From the IMG/VR virus record IMGVR_UViG_3300032144_000007, positions 1 to 64,000 of that record: DNA of 64,000 nucleotides. The stretch is one strand, 5' to 3'. The first letter of the stretch is position 1. Each line of letters begins with the position of its first letter. Source of the DNA: a virus. The notes beneath the pieces were generated by a model. That model was not told the origin of the DNA. It searched no databases and saw only the letters and a program-made list of their open reading frames with translations. Of this stretch, positions 1 through 6,029 are shown one piece after another. The position numbers and the translations under genes are program-made.

Positions 1-116
1 CAAGAACTACCACTTTCGCAGTTTTGGAATTGGCCCTCTGTTGCAAAATCGGAAATTTGCCATTTCTGCAAGCATCGCTCAAAATTGGCGCAATAGCATC
101 GATCGGAGTTTTCGAC

Positions 117-569
117 ATGAAGGGCAATAAGCCGAAACTGGAACTGGTGAAAAAACAGGAAGGAAATCGCGGTCATCGCACAAAAGAGCAGCGCCGACCG
201 CCCATCGAGGCCATCGGCACGCTTGAAGCGCCGGACCACCTGTCACCAGCGGAAAAGACGCTTTGGGACTTCGTTTGCAGCGCTTTACCGGCTGGCGTGC
301 TTGCCAGGGCCGACCGGTCGATCATGGAGCGGTACGTGGTGGCTTGGTCGAGGTGGCGTGAGTGTGACGTGTCGATCAAGGCGGATGGCCTGATGGTTAA
401 GACCAGTCAAGGCTGGATCAAACACCCGCTGATGGCGACGATGACGGCGTTGGCGAAGGAGATGGGCGCGTGCGGCGCGGAGATCGGCATGTCGCCGGTT
501 GCTCGTCAGAGGATCGCGGCGACGAAGACCGATCCCGATGACGAGATGGGATGGTTGATGAACGGATAA
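117..569 (+). CDS. terS: Terminase small subunit (P27-like)
   Basis: This gene probably encodes the DNA-recognition subunit of the packaging motor, which hands concatemeric phage DNA to the large subunit. The start is set at Met32 of a longer open frame because GGAG lies just upstream and the basic N-terminus (MKGNKPKLELVKK, then a GNRG motif) is typical of P27-family small terminases. The middle has a helical segment rich in W and R, and the C-terminus is acidic (DPDDEMG). It is about 150 aa, usual for the family. The stop codon directly abuts the ATG of the large subunit. The family call rests on pattern and position, not on a search. Confidence 0.8.
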   Translation: MKGNKPKLELVKKQEGNRGHRTKEQRRPPIEAIGTLEAPDHLSPAEKTLWDFVCSALPAGVLARADRSIMERYVVAWSRWRECDVSIKADGLMVKTSQGWIKHPLMATMTALAKEMGACGAEIGMSPVARQRIAATKTDPDDEMGWLMNG

Positions 570-2180
570 ATGAACAGCACCTTTGCCGACCGCGAGCGGA
601 CACTTCGGCATCAACGCATGGCGGCGCTCGACGTGCCGCAGGAAGATTGGGATTTGCCATCGGGCAGGGCGATAGCGTTTGCCCATTCGCTCGTGGTGCC
701 AGCGGGCAAATACGTCAACACGCCGCTCCGGCTCCGGCTGTTCCAGATGGACTTCATCCGGGACGTCTACAATCCGATCCGGCCTGACGGTCGGCGCAAA
801 CGGCGGCAAGCGGTGCTGTCGGTCGGGCGTCGAGCGGGCAAGTCGCTGCTGGCGGCGATCCTCTTGCTGCTGCACCTGGTAGGGCCGTTCAAGAAACCGA
901 ACTCGACCATCGTGTCCGCCGCGACGACCCGCAAGCAAGCCGCCATCGTTCACCGCCTCGTCTCAGACATCATCGCCCGCAACACCGCACTCATCCGCAA
1001 GCTGAAGGTCATCCCGTCGTCGAAGGTCATCACGCACCGCGACGACGGCTCGACCTACACCGCGATCTCGGCGGACGCCGGAGCGGCGTTCGGCGAAGGC
1101 CTGGATTTTGTGATCTATGACGAACTGGCGCAAACCAAGGGCACGGCGCTCTATGACGCGCTGATGACCTCGCTTGGATCGCAGACCGAACCGCTGATGA
1201 TGGTGATTTCGACGCAGGCGGCGAATGACGAGCATATCCTCAGTGAATTGATCGACTATGGCCTGAAGGTGAAGGCGGGGCAGATCGAAGACGAGACCTT
1301 CACGGTGCACCTCTACACCGCCGACGCGGAATGCAAGCTGGATGATGAAAGCCAGTGGCTGAAGGCAAACCCGACGCTCGGCGACTATCGCGACATCGAC
1401 GAGTTCCGCACGATGATGCAGCGGGCGGCAAAGATGCCAGCGTTGCAGGCGTCAGTGAGAAACCTGTACTTGAACCAACGGGTGCAGGCGAAGGCACCGT
1501 TCATCACGCAAGGCATTTGGGCGAGGGGAAGCGAACCGATCAACGAGGCGCTGTTCTATGACGGGCGCAAGGTCGGGGCAGGGCTCGACCTGTCGGCTCG
1601 CGTGGACTTGTCGGCGCTGGTGATGGCGGCTGAAGACGACGACGGCATCATCCACCTGATGCCGCGCATCTGGACGCCGGACGACACGCTGGACGCTCGT
1701 GCGATCCGCGACCGCGCGCCCTACCGCGCATGGGCGGACAAAGACCTGATGATCCCGGTGCCGGGCGAAGCGCTCGACTATGACTTCCTCGCCGCCGACA
1801 TCGGCGAACTGTCGCGCACCGTGCCGTTCCACAGGATCGCATACGACCGCTGGCGCATCGACGTGTTCAAGCAGTCGCTGGCGCGGCAAGGGCTGATCAT
1901 TCCGCTGATGAGCCACGGACAGGGTTTTAAGGATATGGCACCGACACTGGACCTGTTCGAAGAACTGGTTTTGCAGGGTAGGATACGGCACGGCAATCAC
2001 CCGGTGTTGAAGTGGGCGATGTCGAATGTGGTGGTAGCTTTCGATGCGGCCTATAACCGCAAGCCTGAGAAGGCGAAGAGTACCGGGCGCATTGACCCGG
2101 CTGTGGCCGCATTCATGGCGATTGCGGCGCTCAAACTGGAGACCGAAGCGGCTGTCGATGTCGCCGCCTTGATCGCCTGA
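570..2180 (+). CDS. terL: Terminase large subunit
   Basis: ATPase and nuclease of the packaging motor; it cuts concatemers and pumps DNA into the prohead through the portal. The 536-aa length is normal. The N-terminal ATPase has a Walker A-like VGRRAGKS near residue 90 and a Walker B FVIYDE near residue 185, followed by an ISTQA coupling motif. The C-terminal half has acidic positions (GLDLSARVDLSALV; IAYDRWRID) expected of the RNase H-like nuclease. It starts on the base after the terS stop. Portal and capsid genes lie more than 11 kb downstream instead of directly after it. Confidence 0.95.
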   Translation: MNSTFADRERTLRHQRMAALDVPQEDWDLPSGRAIAFAHSLVVPAGKYVNTPLRLRLFQMDFIRDVYNPIRPDGRRKRRQAVLSVGRRAGKSLLAAILLLLHLVGPFKKPNSTIVSAATTRKQAAIVHRLVSDIIARNTALIRKLKVIPSSKVITHRDDGSTYTAISADAGAAFGEGLDFVIYDELAQTKGTALYDALMTSLGSQTEPLMMVISTQAANDEHILSELIDYGLKVKAGQIEDETFTVHLYTADAECKLDDESQWLKANPTLGDYRDIDEFRTMMQRAAKMPALQASVRNLYLNQRVQAKAPFITQGIWARGSEPINEALFYDGRKVGAGLDLSARVDLSALVMAAEDDDGIIHLMPRIWTPDDTLDARAIRDRAPYRAWADKDLMIPVPGEALDYDFLAADIGELSRTVPFHRIAYDRWRIDVFKQSLARQGLIIPLMSHGQGFKDMAPTLDLFEELVLQGRIRHGNHPVLKWAMSNVVVAFDAAYNRKPEKAKSTGRIDPAVAAFMAIAALKLETEAAVDVAALIA

Positions 2181-2198
2181 AACCATAGGGGAAGTCCG

Positions 2199-2399
2199 AT
2201 GATCGGAACATTCATCTATCTGGTCGTGGTGTGCGCCGTCGCGGCGCTGGTCTATTGGGCCGTCGATGCGTTGGGGACGCCGGAGCCAATCGCGCGCATC
2301 GTCAAGGTGGCGGCGGTGGTGATCGCCGTCCTGATCATCATCCTGATCTTTCTCAGGATGCTTGGAATGGCTGACGGCATCACCATCCCGGCGCTATGA
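2199..2399 (+). CDS. Small membrane protein with two hydrophobic segments
   Basis: A 66-aa protein of unknown role. Residues 3-22 and 35-55 are two hydrophobic segments joined by a short loop with a DALGTPEP turn; the second is very rich in I, V and L. A ribosome site (AGGGGA) lies 7 bases upstream. It follows terL in the same direction and converges with the minus-strand cluster that ends at 2403. Such two-pass proteins are common in phages and could be a holin or superinfection-related membrane protein, but nothing here decides this. Confidence 0.6.
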   Translation: MIGTFIYLVVVCAVAALVYWAVDALGTPEPIARIVKVAAVVIAVLIIILIFLRMLGMADGITIPAL

Positions 2400-2402
2400 G
2401 CG

Positions 2403-2633
2403 TCAGGTGAATTTCCAGTTCCAGTCTTCGTCACAGGCGGCGTTGATGCGGATGCCTGTGCCTTCTTCCGCCATCTTCTTCGCGGCCAGCGCCAGCCGGG
2501 CGATCTCGACCCGGTCGAGGTTGGTGACGTTCTGTTCCGCCGCCGTGCGCTCGCACAGTATTTCGAAGAAGGATTGAGCATTCCGGGCCGTCTCAACGCG
2601 CTTCCGGTTCATCCGCATATCGATGATCGTCAT
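2403..2633 (-). CDS. Hypothetical small protein
   Basis: A 76-aa soluble protein starting MTIIDMRMNRKRVETARNA and ending with a Trp-containing tail (DEDWNWKF). I recognise no family. The start is fixed by a 4-base ATGA overlap with the gene upstream at 2630, which indicates translational coupling. It is the last gene of a minus-strand run that begins near 4269. Confidence 0.55.
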   Translation of the reverse strand: MTIIDMRMNRKRVETARNAQSFFEILCERTAAEQNVTNLDRVEIARLALAAKKMAEEGTGIRINAACDEDWNWKFT

Positions 2634-2863
2634 GCCTGCTCCCTGTGGACGGTGAGACCAAGGCAAAAGGCGGCGGCTTGGATTTCCAGCGCTTCCGCCA
2701 GCAGCGGACTGGTGATGTCGCCATGCACCCGGTAAACGCGGAACTCGCCCTTGCCGGTGACCCTGTCGTGCCAGACGGCACAATCGACATGCCAGACCAT
2801 GCCCTCATGTTCGATGCGGCGATGGTTCTCGCTGAAGACTTTCTTGCGGGCTGCAATTTTCAT
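2630..2863 (-). CDS. Hypothetical small protein
   Basis: A 77-aa protein with a basic N-terminus (MKIAARKKVF) and an aromatic core (VWHVDCAVWHDR, FRVYRVHG). No known domain is recognised. It overlaps the following gene by ATGA. A longer open frame extends upstream, but the ATG at 2863 with a nearby AGGAGCAG ribosome site is the sensible start. Confidence 0.55.
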   Translation of the reverse strand: MKIAARKKVFSENHRRIEHEGMVWHVDCAVWHDRVTGKGEFRVYRVHGDITSPLLAEALEIQAAAFCLGLTVHREQA

Positions 2864-2871
2864 GACTGCTC

Positions 2872-2958
2872 CTACAGGCGAAAGAGTTGTCGGATGAAGA
2901 CGTAGAAGGCGGCGGCGATCACGAGCCAAGCGCATGCCCAAATCAGAATCGCTTCCAT
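2872..2958 (-). CDS. Tiny single-pass membrane protein (28 aa)
   Basis: A 28-codon frame (MEAILIWACAWLVIAAAFYV, then FIRQLFRL) forms one hydrophobic helix followed by a basic C-terminus, the positive-inside pattern of a single-pass inner-membrane protein. Its ATG lies two bases after the stop of the upstream lipoprotein gene, so it would be translated by coupling. It fills an otherwise empty gap between two real genes. Function unknown. Confidence 0.5.
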   Translation of the reverse strand: MEAILIWACAWLVIAAAFYVFIRQLFRL

Positions 2959-2960
2959 GG

Positions 2961-3299
2961 TCAATAGTCCAGTCGCTTGTCACGGACGTTGTACGGCGTC
3001 GCCTTTCCGTCCGCGTGGCGGTAGCGCAACGAATATCCATGACGATAGAAGCAGTTTCGCAGATCGTCGATCTGGCCGCTGAAATCGGCAAACTGGCCGT
3101 AGAGATAATCCTGCGTTCCGCTGATCGACTGATAGCGTGCGCCGCATCCCTTGCGGACAGGCTGCAACGCCGGATCGCTGATCGGCACCTTCTTGTTGTC
3201 GGACAGCCGGACGTACTCCGGCTTCCCGATGGAGATGTTGGGATCGGTGACGCACCCGGCGAGTGGGATGAGTGCGGCGAGCGCGATGATCCGTTTCAT
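2961..3299 (-). CDS. Putative lipoprotein
   Basis: A 112-aa exported protein. The N-terminus MKRIIALAALIPLAGC is a lipoprotein signal peptide with lipobox LAGC, predicting lipidation at Cys16. The mature part is polar, with a Cys-containing middle (KGCGARYQS, LRNCFYRHGY) that could form a disulfide. No family is recognised. It lies in a minus-strand run with a second lipoprotein upstream. Phage lipoproteins sometimes act as outer spanins or superinfection-exclusion factors; neither can be claimed here. Confidence 0.65.
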   Translation of the reverse strand: MKRIIALAALIPLAGCVTDPNISIGKPEYVRLSDNKKVPISDPALQPVRKGCGARYQSISGTQDYLYGQFADFSGQIDDLRNCFYRHGYSLRYRHADGKATPYNVRDKRLDY

Positions 3300-3311
3300 G
3301 ATGTGATCCTC

Positions 3312-3590
3312 TCAGCCGTGACCGGCGCAAGCTTTGAGACGGGCGATCTCGCCTTCATTGTCGGAGCCGGACATGGAGCCAAGCGGAAGGCCGATCAGGA
3401 AGACGCCGATGGCGTCGGTGTTGGCGGCGGATTGCTGCACGGCGGACAGTTCCTTCAGGCGCTGCTCGGCTTTGGCAACGGGCGGGCAGTTCGTCTTGTA
3501 GGGGAGCGGCTTGATCCGGCCCGGTGGTGTGGCGCAACCGGCGATCAGAGCAGCGACGGCAACGGCGATGACGGTAGTGGTTTTCTTCAC
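3312..3590 (-). CDS. Putative lipoprotein, GTG start
   Basis: A 92-aa protein starting at GTG (VKKTTTVIAVAVAALIAGC), a clear lipoprotein signal with lipobox IAGC. The mature part is short, starts with a proline-rich linker (TPPGRIKPLPYKTNCPP), then a helical segment and a hydrophobic stretch IGVFLIGLPLGSMSG, and ends in KACAGHG. The much longer frame upstream is low-complexity Ser/Pro/Thr and is not real coding. It is the second of two adjacent lipoprotein genes. Confidence 0.6.
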   Translation of the reverse strand: MKKTTTVIAVAVAALIAGCATPPGRIKPLPYKTNCPPVAKAEQRLKELSAVQQSAANTDAIGVFLIGLPLGSMSGSDNEGEIARLKACAGHG

Positions 3591-3600
3591 GGTGATTGTC

Positions 3601-3981
3601 CTACTTCGCAGGGTAGATGGCGGCGATGGTGAAGGCGTCCGCCTCAAAGGTGATTTCGAGATCGCGGCCATCGCAGGCGGTGTTGATGATGAAGGCGGCT
3701 TCAATGAACTCGACGCCATCGTCGCCGCCGAAGGTGTTCTCCTTCGCGTGCCACCAGACATCGAATGCCATCGTGTCTGGATTGCACTCGCGGGCGTAGA
3801 TGTGGTTTGGCGTGCCGCGCTCTTCGCCATTGTGCATCAGATAGACGCCTTGATCGCCGACCAGCCAGAAACCAGCGCCGGTCTCTTGATCCCATTGAGG
3901 CCTGACGCCTTTCGGCCACTGGTTGGTCGCGTCTTTGACCAGTTCGATCAGGTCGGCGTTCGCGAAGGTGAGTTTGTTCAT
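3601..3981 (-). CDS. DUF3085-like protein
   Basis: A 126-aa soluble protein. The central segment GAGFWLVGDQGVYLM followed by an NG turn resembles DUF3085 proteins that I know from rhizobial genomes and plasmids; their function is unknown. The C-terminus alternates hydrophobic and acidic residues. It sits between a secreted protein and a lipoprotein in the same minus-strand run. The family name is from memory of the motif only. Confidence 0.6.
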   Translation of the reverse strand: MNKLTFANADLIELVKDATNQWPKGVRPQWDQETGAGFWLVGDQGVYLMHNGEERGTPNHIYARECNPDTMAFDVWWHAKENTFGGDDGVEFIEAAFIINTACDGRDLEITFEADAFTIAAIYPAK

Positions 3982-3990
3982 GGCCGCGAC

Positions 3991-4269
3991 TCAGAAGCAG
4001 TTGCCGTAGGCGTCGCAGGACCACGAGTTGCCCTTCGAACTCCAGCCATTCGTGCGACCGGTCGAGCCGTTGGTGCGCTGATTCCACATCGTTCCGGTGT
4101 TGTAATTGTAGCCTTGCGTGGTCGAGTTGCCGTACGTGTCGCGGCGAGTCGTGTAGCTGTTGCCGCTCTGGTAGTCATAGCAGCGCGTGGTCGAGCCGAA
4201 CGAGTTGCACCCTGCATAGGCAGGAGCGGCAATGAGGGTCGCAGCGACGGCGATGATGAGCTTCTTCAT
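3991..4269 (-). CDS. Secreted Asn/Thr/Tyr-rich protein
   Basis: A 92-aa protein with a cleavable signal peptide (MKKLIIAVAATLIAAPAYA, cleavage after AYA) and a mature chain made almost wholly of N, T, G, S, Y and R with four cysteines. The composition (NGSTGRTNGWSSKGNSW) suggests a surface or periplasmic polypeptide without enzymatic domains. A ribosome site lies upstream (AAGGAAAATCACC). It could be a lysogenic-conversion gene, but no family is recognised. Confidence 0.6.
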   Translation of the reverse strand: MKKLIIAVAATLIAAPAYAGCNSFGSTTRCYDYQSGNSYTTRRDTYGNSTTQGYNYNTGTMWNQRTNGSTGRTNGWSSKGNSWSCDAYGNCF

Positions 4270-4307
4270 GGTGATTTTCCTTGGTGAGTTGGTTTGACGG
4301 CGGCTTG

Positions 4308-5417
4308 TTAAGCGGCCTTCTTGGAATTGTTGAACGCTTCGATGATGTCGGCGAGCGGGGTGAGGGCGTCCAGCTTCGGCTCGATCAGCAGCGCCTCGAA
4401 ACCCTTGAACATACCGAACACGGATGCCAGCTTCATCTTCTGGCTTTCGTCCTGTGCATTGTCGGGGTGCAGGCACGACAGCACCTTGCGGAACTGTGCC
4501 TTCGTCATGATGCCCTTCTCGTGCGAGCGGACGATCTGCTCGGCCAGTTCGATGCGGCGACCGTAGACCGGAAGGACGCTGTTGTTGATGAAGGTCTCGA
4601 TGCCAGCAGCGATGCGACCGCCGACTTCCTTCTCCAGTGCGCGGCGCTCGACCTTCAGTGCGGCCTCGACACGCTTGGCGATCTTCTTTTCCAGCTTTTC
4701 ATCGACCGGCTTTGCTTCCGGCTCGACATGCGTCAGCTTCAGCGGATCGATCTCGGTCGGCTTGACGACGGGCTCGATGGCGGGGCGCTTGTTGAGCCAG
4801 CTACCGTCAGTTGCGATTTCGGAATTATTCCGCTTCTGCATCACGCGGCTCACTGTCGCAGCGTTGACGCCGACTTCGTCAGCGGCTTCCTTCTGCGTCT
4901 TGCCTTCGGAAACCAGCGCGACGATCTTCTTGTTGCGGTCTTCCTCCAGCAGTTCGCGCGTCTCGGCAGTGATCTTCGTCGCCGACGATTCGGACACGCC
5001 GAACATGTCGGCGACTTCCTTCAGAGAGAACCCGTCGAAGACGAGATCGTTCATCATCTGGTCGCGCTGCTGGCGGGTGAGGTGGCGACGGCCAAGGTTC
5101 TGCGACAGGGCGAACCGGCGCGCGGCTTCATCGTTCGGGAAGTCGATGAAGGCGACCGGAACCTGATCGTCCTTGCCGATCTCCTTCAGTGCCGTCCATC
5201 GCGAACGGCCATCGACGATTTTGTTCTGGCCGGAATAGACGATGATCGGCGACGTCGCGTTGAAGCCGTGGTCGAGGATCGAACGCTTCAGCGTCTGGAA
5301 ATCTTCGTCGGACGGGAAGGGGAAAGCCGATGCGGCCTGATGGATTTCGAACTCGACGGCCTTCGGGTTTACGTACTGGATTGTAGCGGCGAAACCGCAG
5401 ATAACCATGTCAGTCAT
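4308..5417 (-). CDS. ParB-like DNA-binding protein
   Basis: A 369-aa protein with a ParB/Srx-type N-terminal domain (hydrophobic core IIVYSG, then the family signature VDGRSRWTAL) and a helix-turn-helix region near residues 140-200 (LKEVADMFGVSESSATKI; a second repeat QKEAADEVGVNAATVSRV). The C-terminal half is charged and helical. ParB-like proteins bind centromere-like sites or act as regulators; no ParA partner is visible. The start at 5417 was chosen because AGGAG lies 7-8 bases upstream; extension to 5516 would run through the promoter region. It is divergent from the Y-RNA array. Confidence 0.85.
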   Translation of the reverse strand: MTDMVICGFAATIQYVNPKAVEFEIHQAASAFPFPSDEDFQTLKRSILDHGFNATSPIIVYSGQNKIVDGRSRWTALKEIGKDDQVPVAFIDFPNDEAARRFALSQNLGRRHLTRQQRDQMMNDLVFDGFSLKEVADMFGVSESSATKITAETRELLEEDRNKKIVALVSEGKTQKEAADEVGVNAATVSRVMQKRNNSEIATDGSWLNKRPAIEPVVKPTEIDPLKLTHVEPEAKPVDEKLEKKIAKRVEAALKVERRALEKEVGGRIAAGIETFINNSVLPVYGRRIELAEQIVRSHEKGIMTKAQFRKVLSCLHPDNAQDESQKMKLASVFGMFKGFEALLIEPKLDALTPLADIIEAFNNSKKAA

Positions 5418-5455
5418 TGCCTTGCTCCTGTTTTGCAGCCCTACGCCGCGTTGAT

Positions 5456-5490
5456 GTACATAGATGTAAATTACCCTCACGGTAAATGCA
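5456..5490 (-). promoter_or_regulatory. Probable ParB-like gene promoter with operator
   Basis: Reading the minus strand, TTGCAT (-35) and TACATC (-10) are separated by 17 bases. The inverted repeat TTACC-N5-GGTAA (5471-5485) lies exactly in that spacer and would be a natural autoregulatory operator. A GTACATA box (5456-5462) overlaps the -10 region and recurs upstream of other regulators at 11854, 11887 and 49622. Confidence 0.4.
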
Positions 5491-5494
5491 AGTG

Positions 5495-5522
5495 TTGCAA
5501 TCGAACAAATTTGCATTTAAGG
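5495..5522 (+). promoter_or_regulatory. Candidate promoter of the Y-RNA array
   Basis: TTGCAA (5495-5500) and TTAAGG (5517-5522) are spaced by 16 bases. Transcription would start near 5529-5530, exactly at the 5' strand of the first RNA's terminal stem. The -10 is weak, so the call rests mainly on position. Confidence 0.3.
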
Positions 5523-5529
5523 AATGATT

Positions 5530-5602
5530 GTCGGTGTGGCGAAAGATCGCGGTTACTTCCTTTGAACGGAACCTCGTACCGCTTTCGTTTATTCCCATCG
5601 GC
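5530..5602 (+). ncRNA. Y-RNA-like ncRNA 1 (short form)
   Basis: The ends pair as GTCGGTG (5530-5536) with CATCGGC (5596-5602), 7 bp including two wobbles. Inside is an asymmetric internal loop with TGGCGAA on the 5' side and TTATTCC on the 3' side. A second helix can form as CGAAAG/CTTTCG and CGGT/ACCG around an ATCG bulge. The motif GGTTACTTC follows at 5551-5559. The apical part is short and has no tRNA-like insertion. The scaffold is shared with three neighbours and matches the general plan of Y RNAs (paired ends plus internal loop for Ro binding). Confidence 0.6.
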
Positions 5603-5617
5603 GCTTCGGACGATTTC

Positions 5618-5751
5618 GTCTGGCGTGGCGTAGAGATCGGTTACTTCATGTAATCTGTGGGTCGTCGGTTCGAATCCGGCTCCGGCTTTGCCGGGTAGCT
5701 CAGTGGTAGAGCAACGGAAAAAAGCCCGAACTCGCTTCATTCCCGCCAGAC
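5618..5751 (+). ncRNA. Y-RNA-like ncRNA 2 with permuted tRNA-like module
   Basis: The terminal stem GTCTGGCG (5618-5625) / CGCCAGAC (5744-5751) is 8 perfect bp. After the TGGCGTA internal loop, GAGATCGG pairs with CCGAACTC (7 of 8 bp). Beyond GGTTACTTC comes a circularly permuted tRNA: half of an anticodon stem TCTGT (5654-5658), T arm GTCGG-TTCGAAT-CCGGC (5664-5680), acceptor 3' strand TCCGGC, a TTT loop, acceptor 5' strand GCCGGG, then TA, D arm GCTC-AGTGGTA-GAGC (5698-5712) and the other anticodon-stem strand ACGGA (5714-5718). Known bacterial YrlA RNAs carry such a tRNA-mimic module; the next gene encodes the Ro protein. Confidence 0.8.
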
Positions 5752-5764
5752 CTCAATGACTGCG

Positions 5765-5832
5765 CTGACGTGGCGTAGGACGCGGCTACTTCTTTCAAAT
5801 GGTGGACGCCGCTATCCGTTTGTTCCCGTCAG
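5765..5832 (+). ncRNA. Y-RNA-like ncRNA 3 (short form)
   Basis: CTGACG (5765-5770) pairs perfectly with CGTCAG (5827-5832). The 5' internal-loop strand is TGGCGTA and the 3' strand contains TTGTTCC. GGA plus GCGGC pair with GCCGC plus TCC across a small bulge. GGCTACTTC (5784-5792) keeps the family motif with one change. At 68 nt it is the shortest copy and has no inserted module. Confidence 0.6.
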
Positions 5833-5841
5833 AACCGTCAA

Positions 5842-5971
5842 GTCGGGCGTGGCGAAAGGACCGGTTACTTCGGAAAAGCAGTTGGTTAACAGCCGACTGT
5901 GAGTGGTCTTCAAAGTCCACAGCACCATGCTTAGGATGGTGTGTTAACCGACCTGATTTTTCCCGCCCGAC
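5842..5971 (+). ncRNA. Y-RNA-like ncRNA 4 with a different three-hairpin module
   Basis: The terminal stem GTCGGGCG (5842-5849) / CGCCCGAC (5964-5971) is 8 perfect bp. The conserved TGGCGAAA, GGTTACTTC and TTTTTCCC elements are present. The insertion contains hairpins CAGTTGG/CCGACTG (5879-5899, 7-nt loop), GTGG/CCAC with a TTCAAA-containing loop (5903-5920, faintly T-arm-like) and CACCAT/ATGGTG (5923-5941). GGTTAAC (5884-5890) can alternatively pair with GTTAACC (5943-5949). It is not a clear tRNA. It ends about 60 bases before the rsr start. Confidence 0.6.
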
Positions 5972-6029
5972 CCTCGTCCCTTCGCGCCCTGGTACGCCTC
6001 GATCGACGATCGAAAACAGGAGACCAGGC

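Noticed and set aside
4281-5633. 450-aa plus-strand frame opposite the ParB-like gene
   Set aside because: Leu/Asp/Arg-rich shadow, without motif or ribosome site, running into the Y-RNA array.
5654-5718. Ordinary tRNA gene at the T-arm/D-arm sequence
   Set aside because: The order of the arms is permuted and the acceptor ends are joined by a UUU loop, so it cannot be a normal tRNA; it is reported as a tRNA-like module of ncRNA 2.
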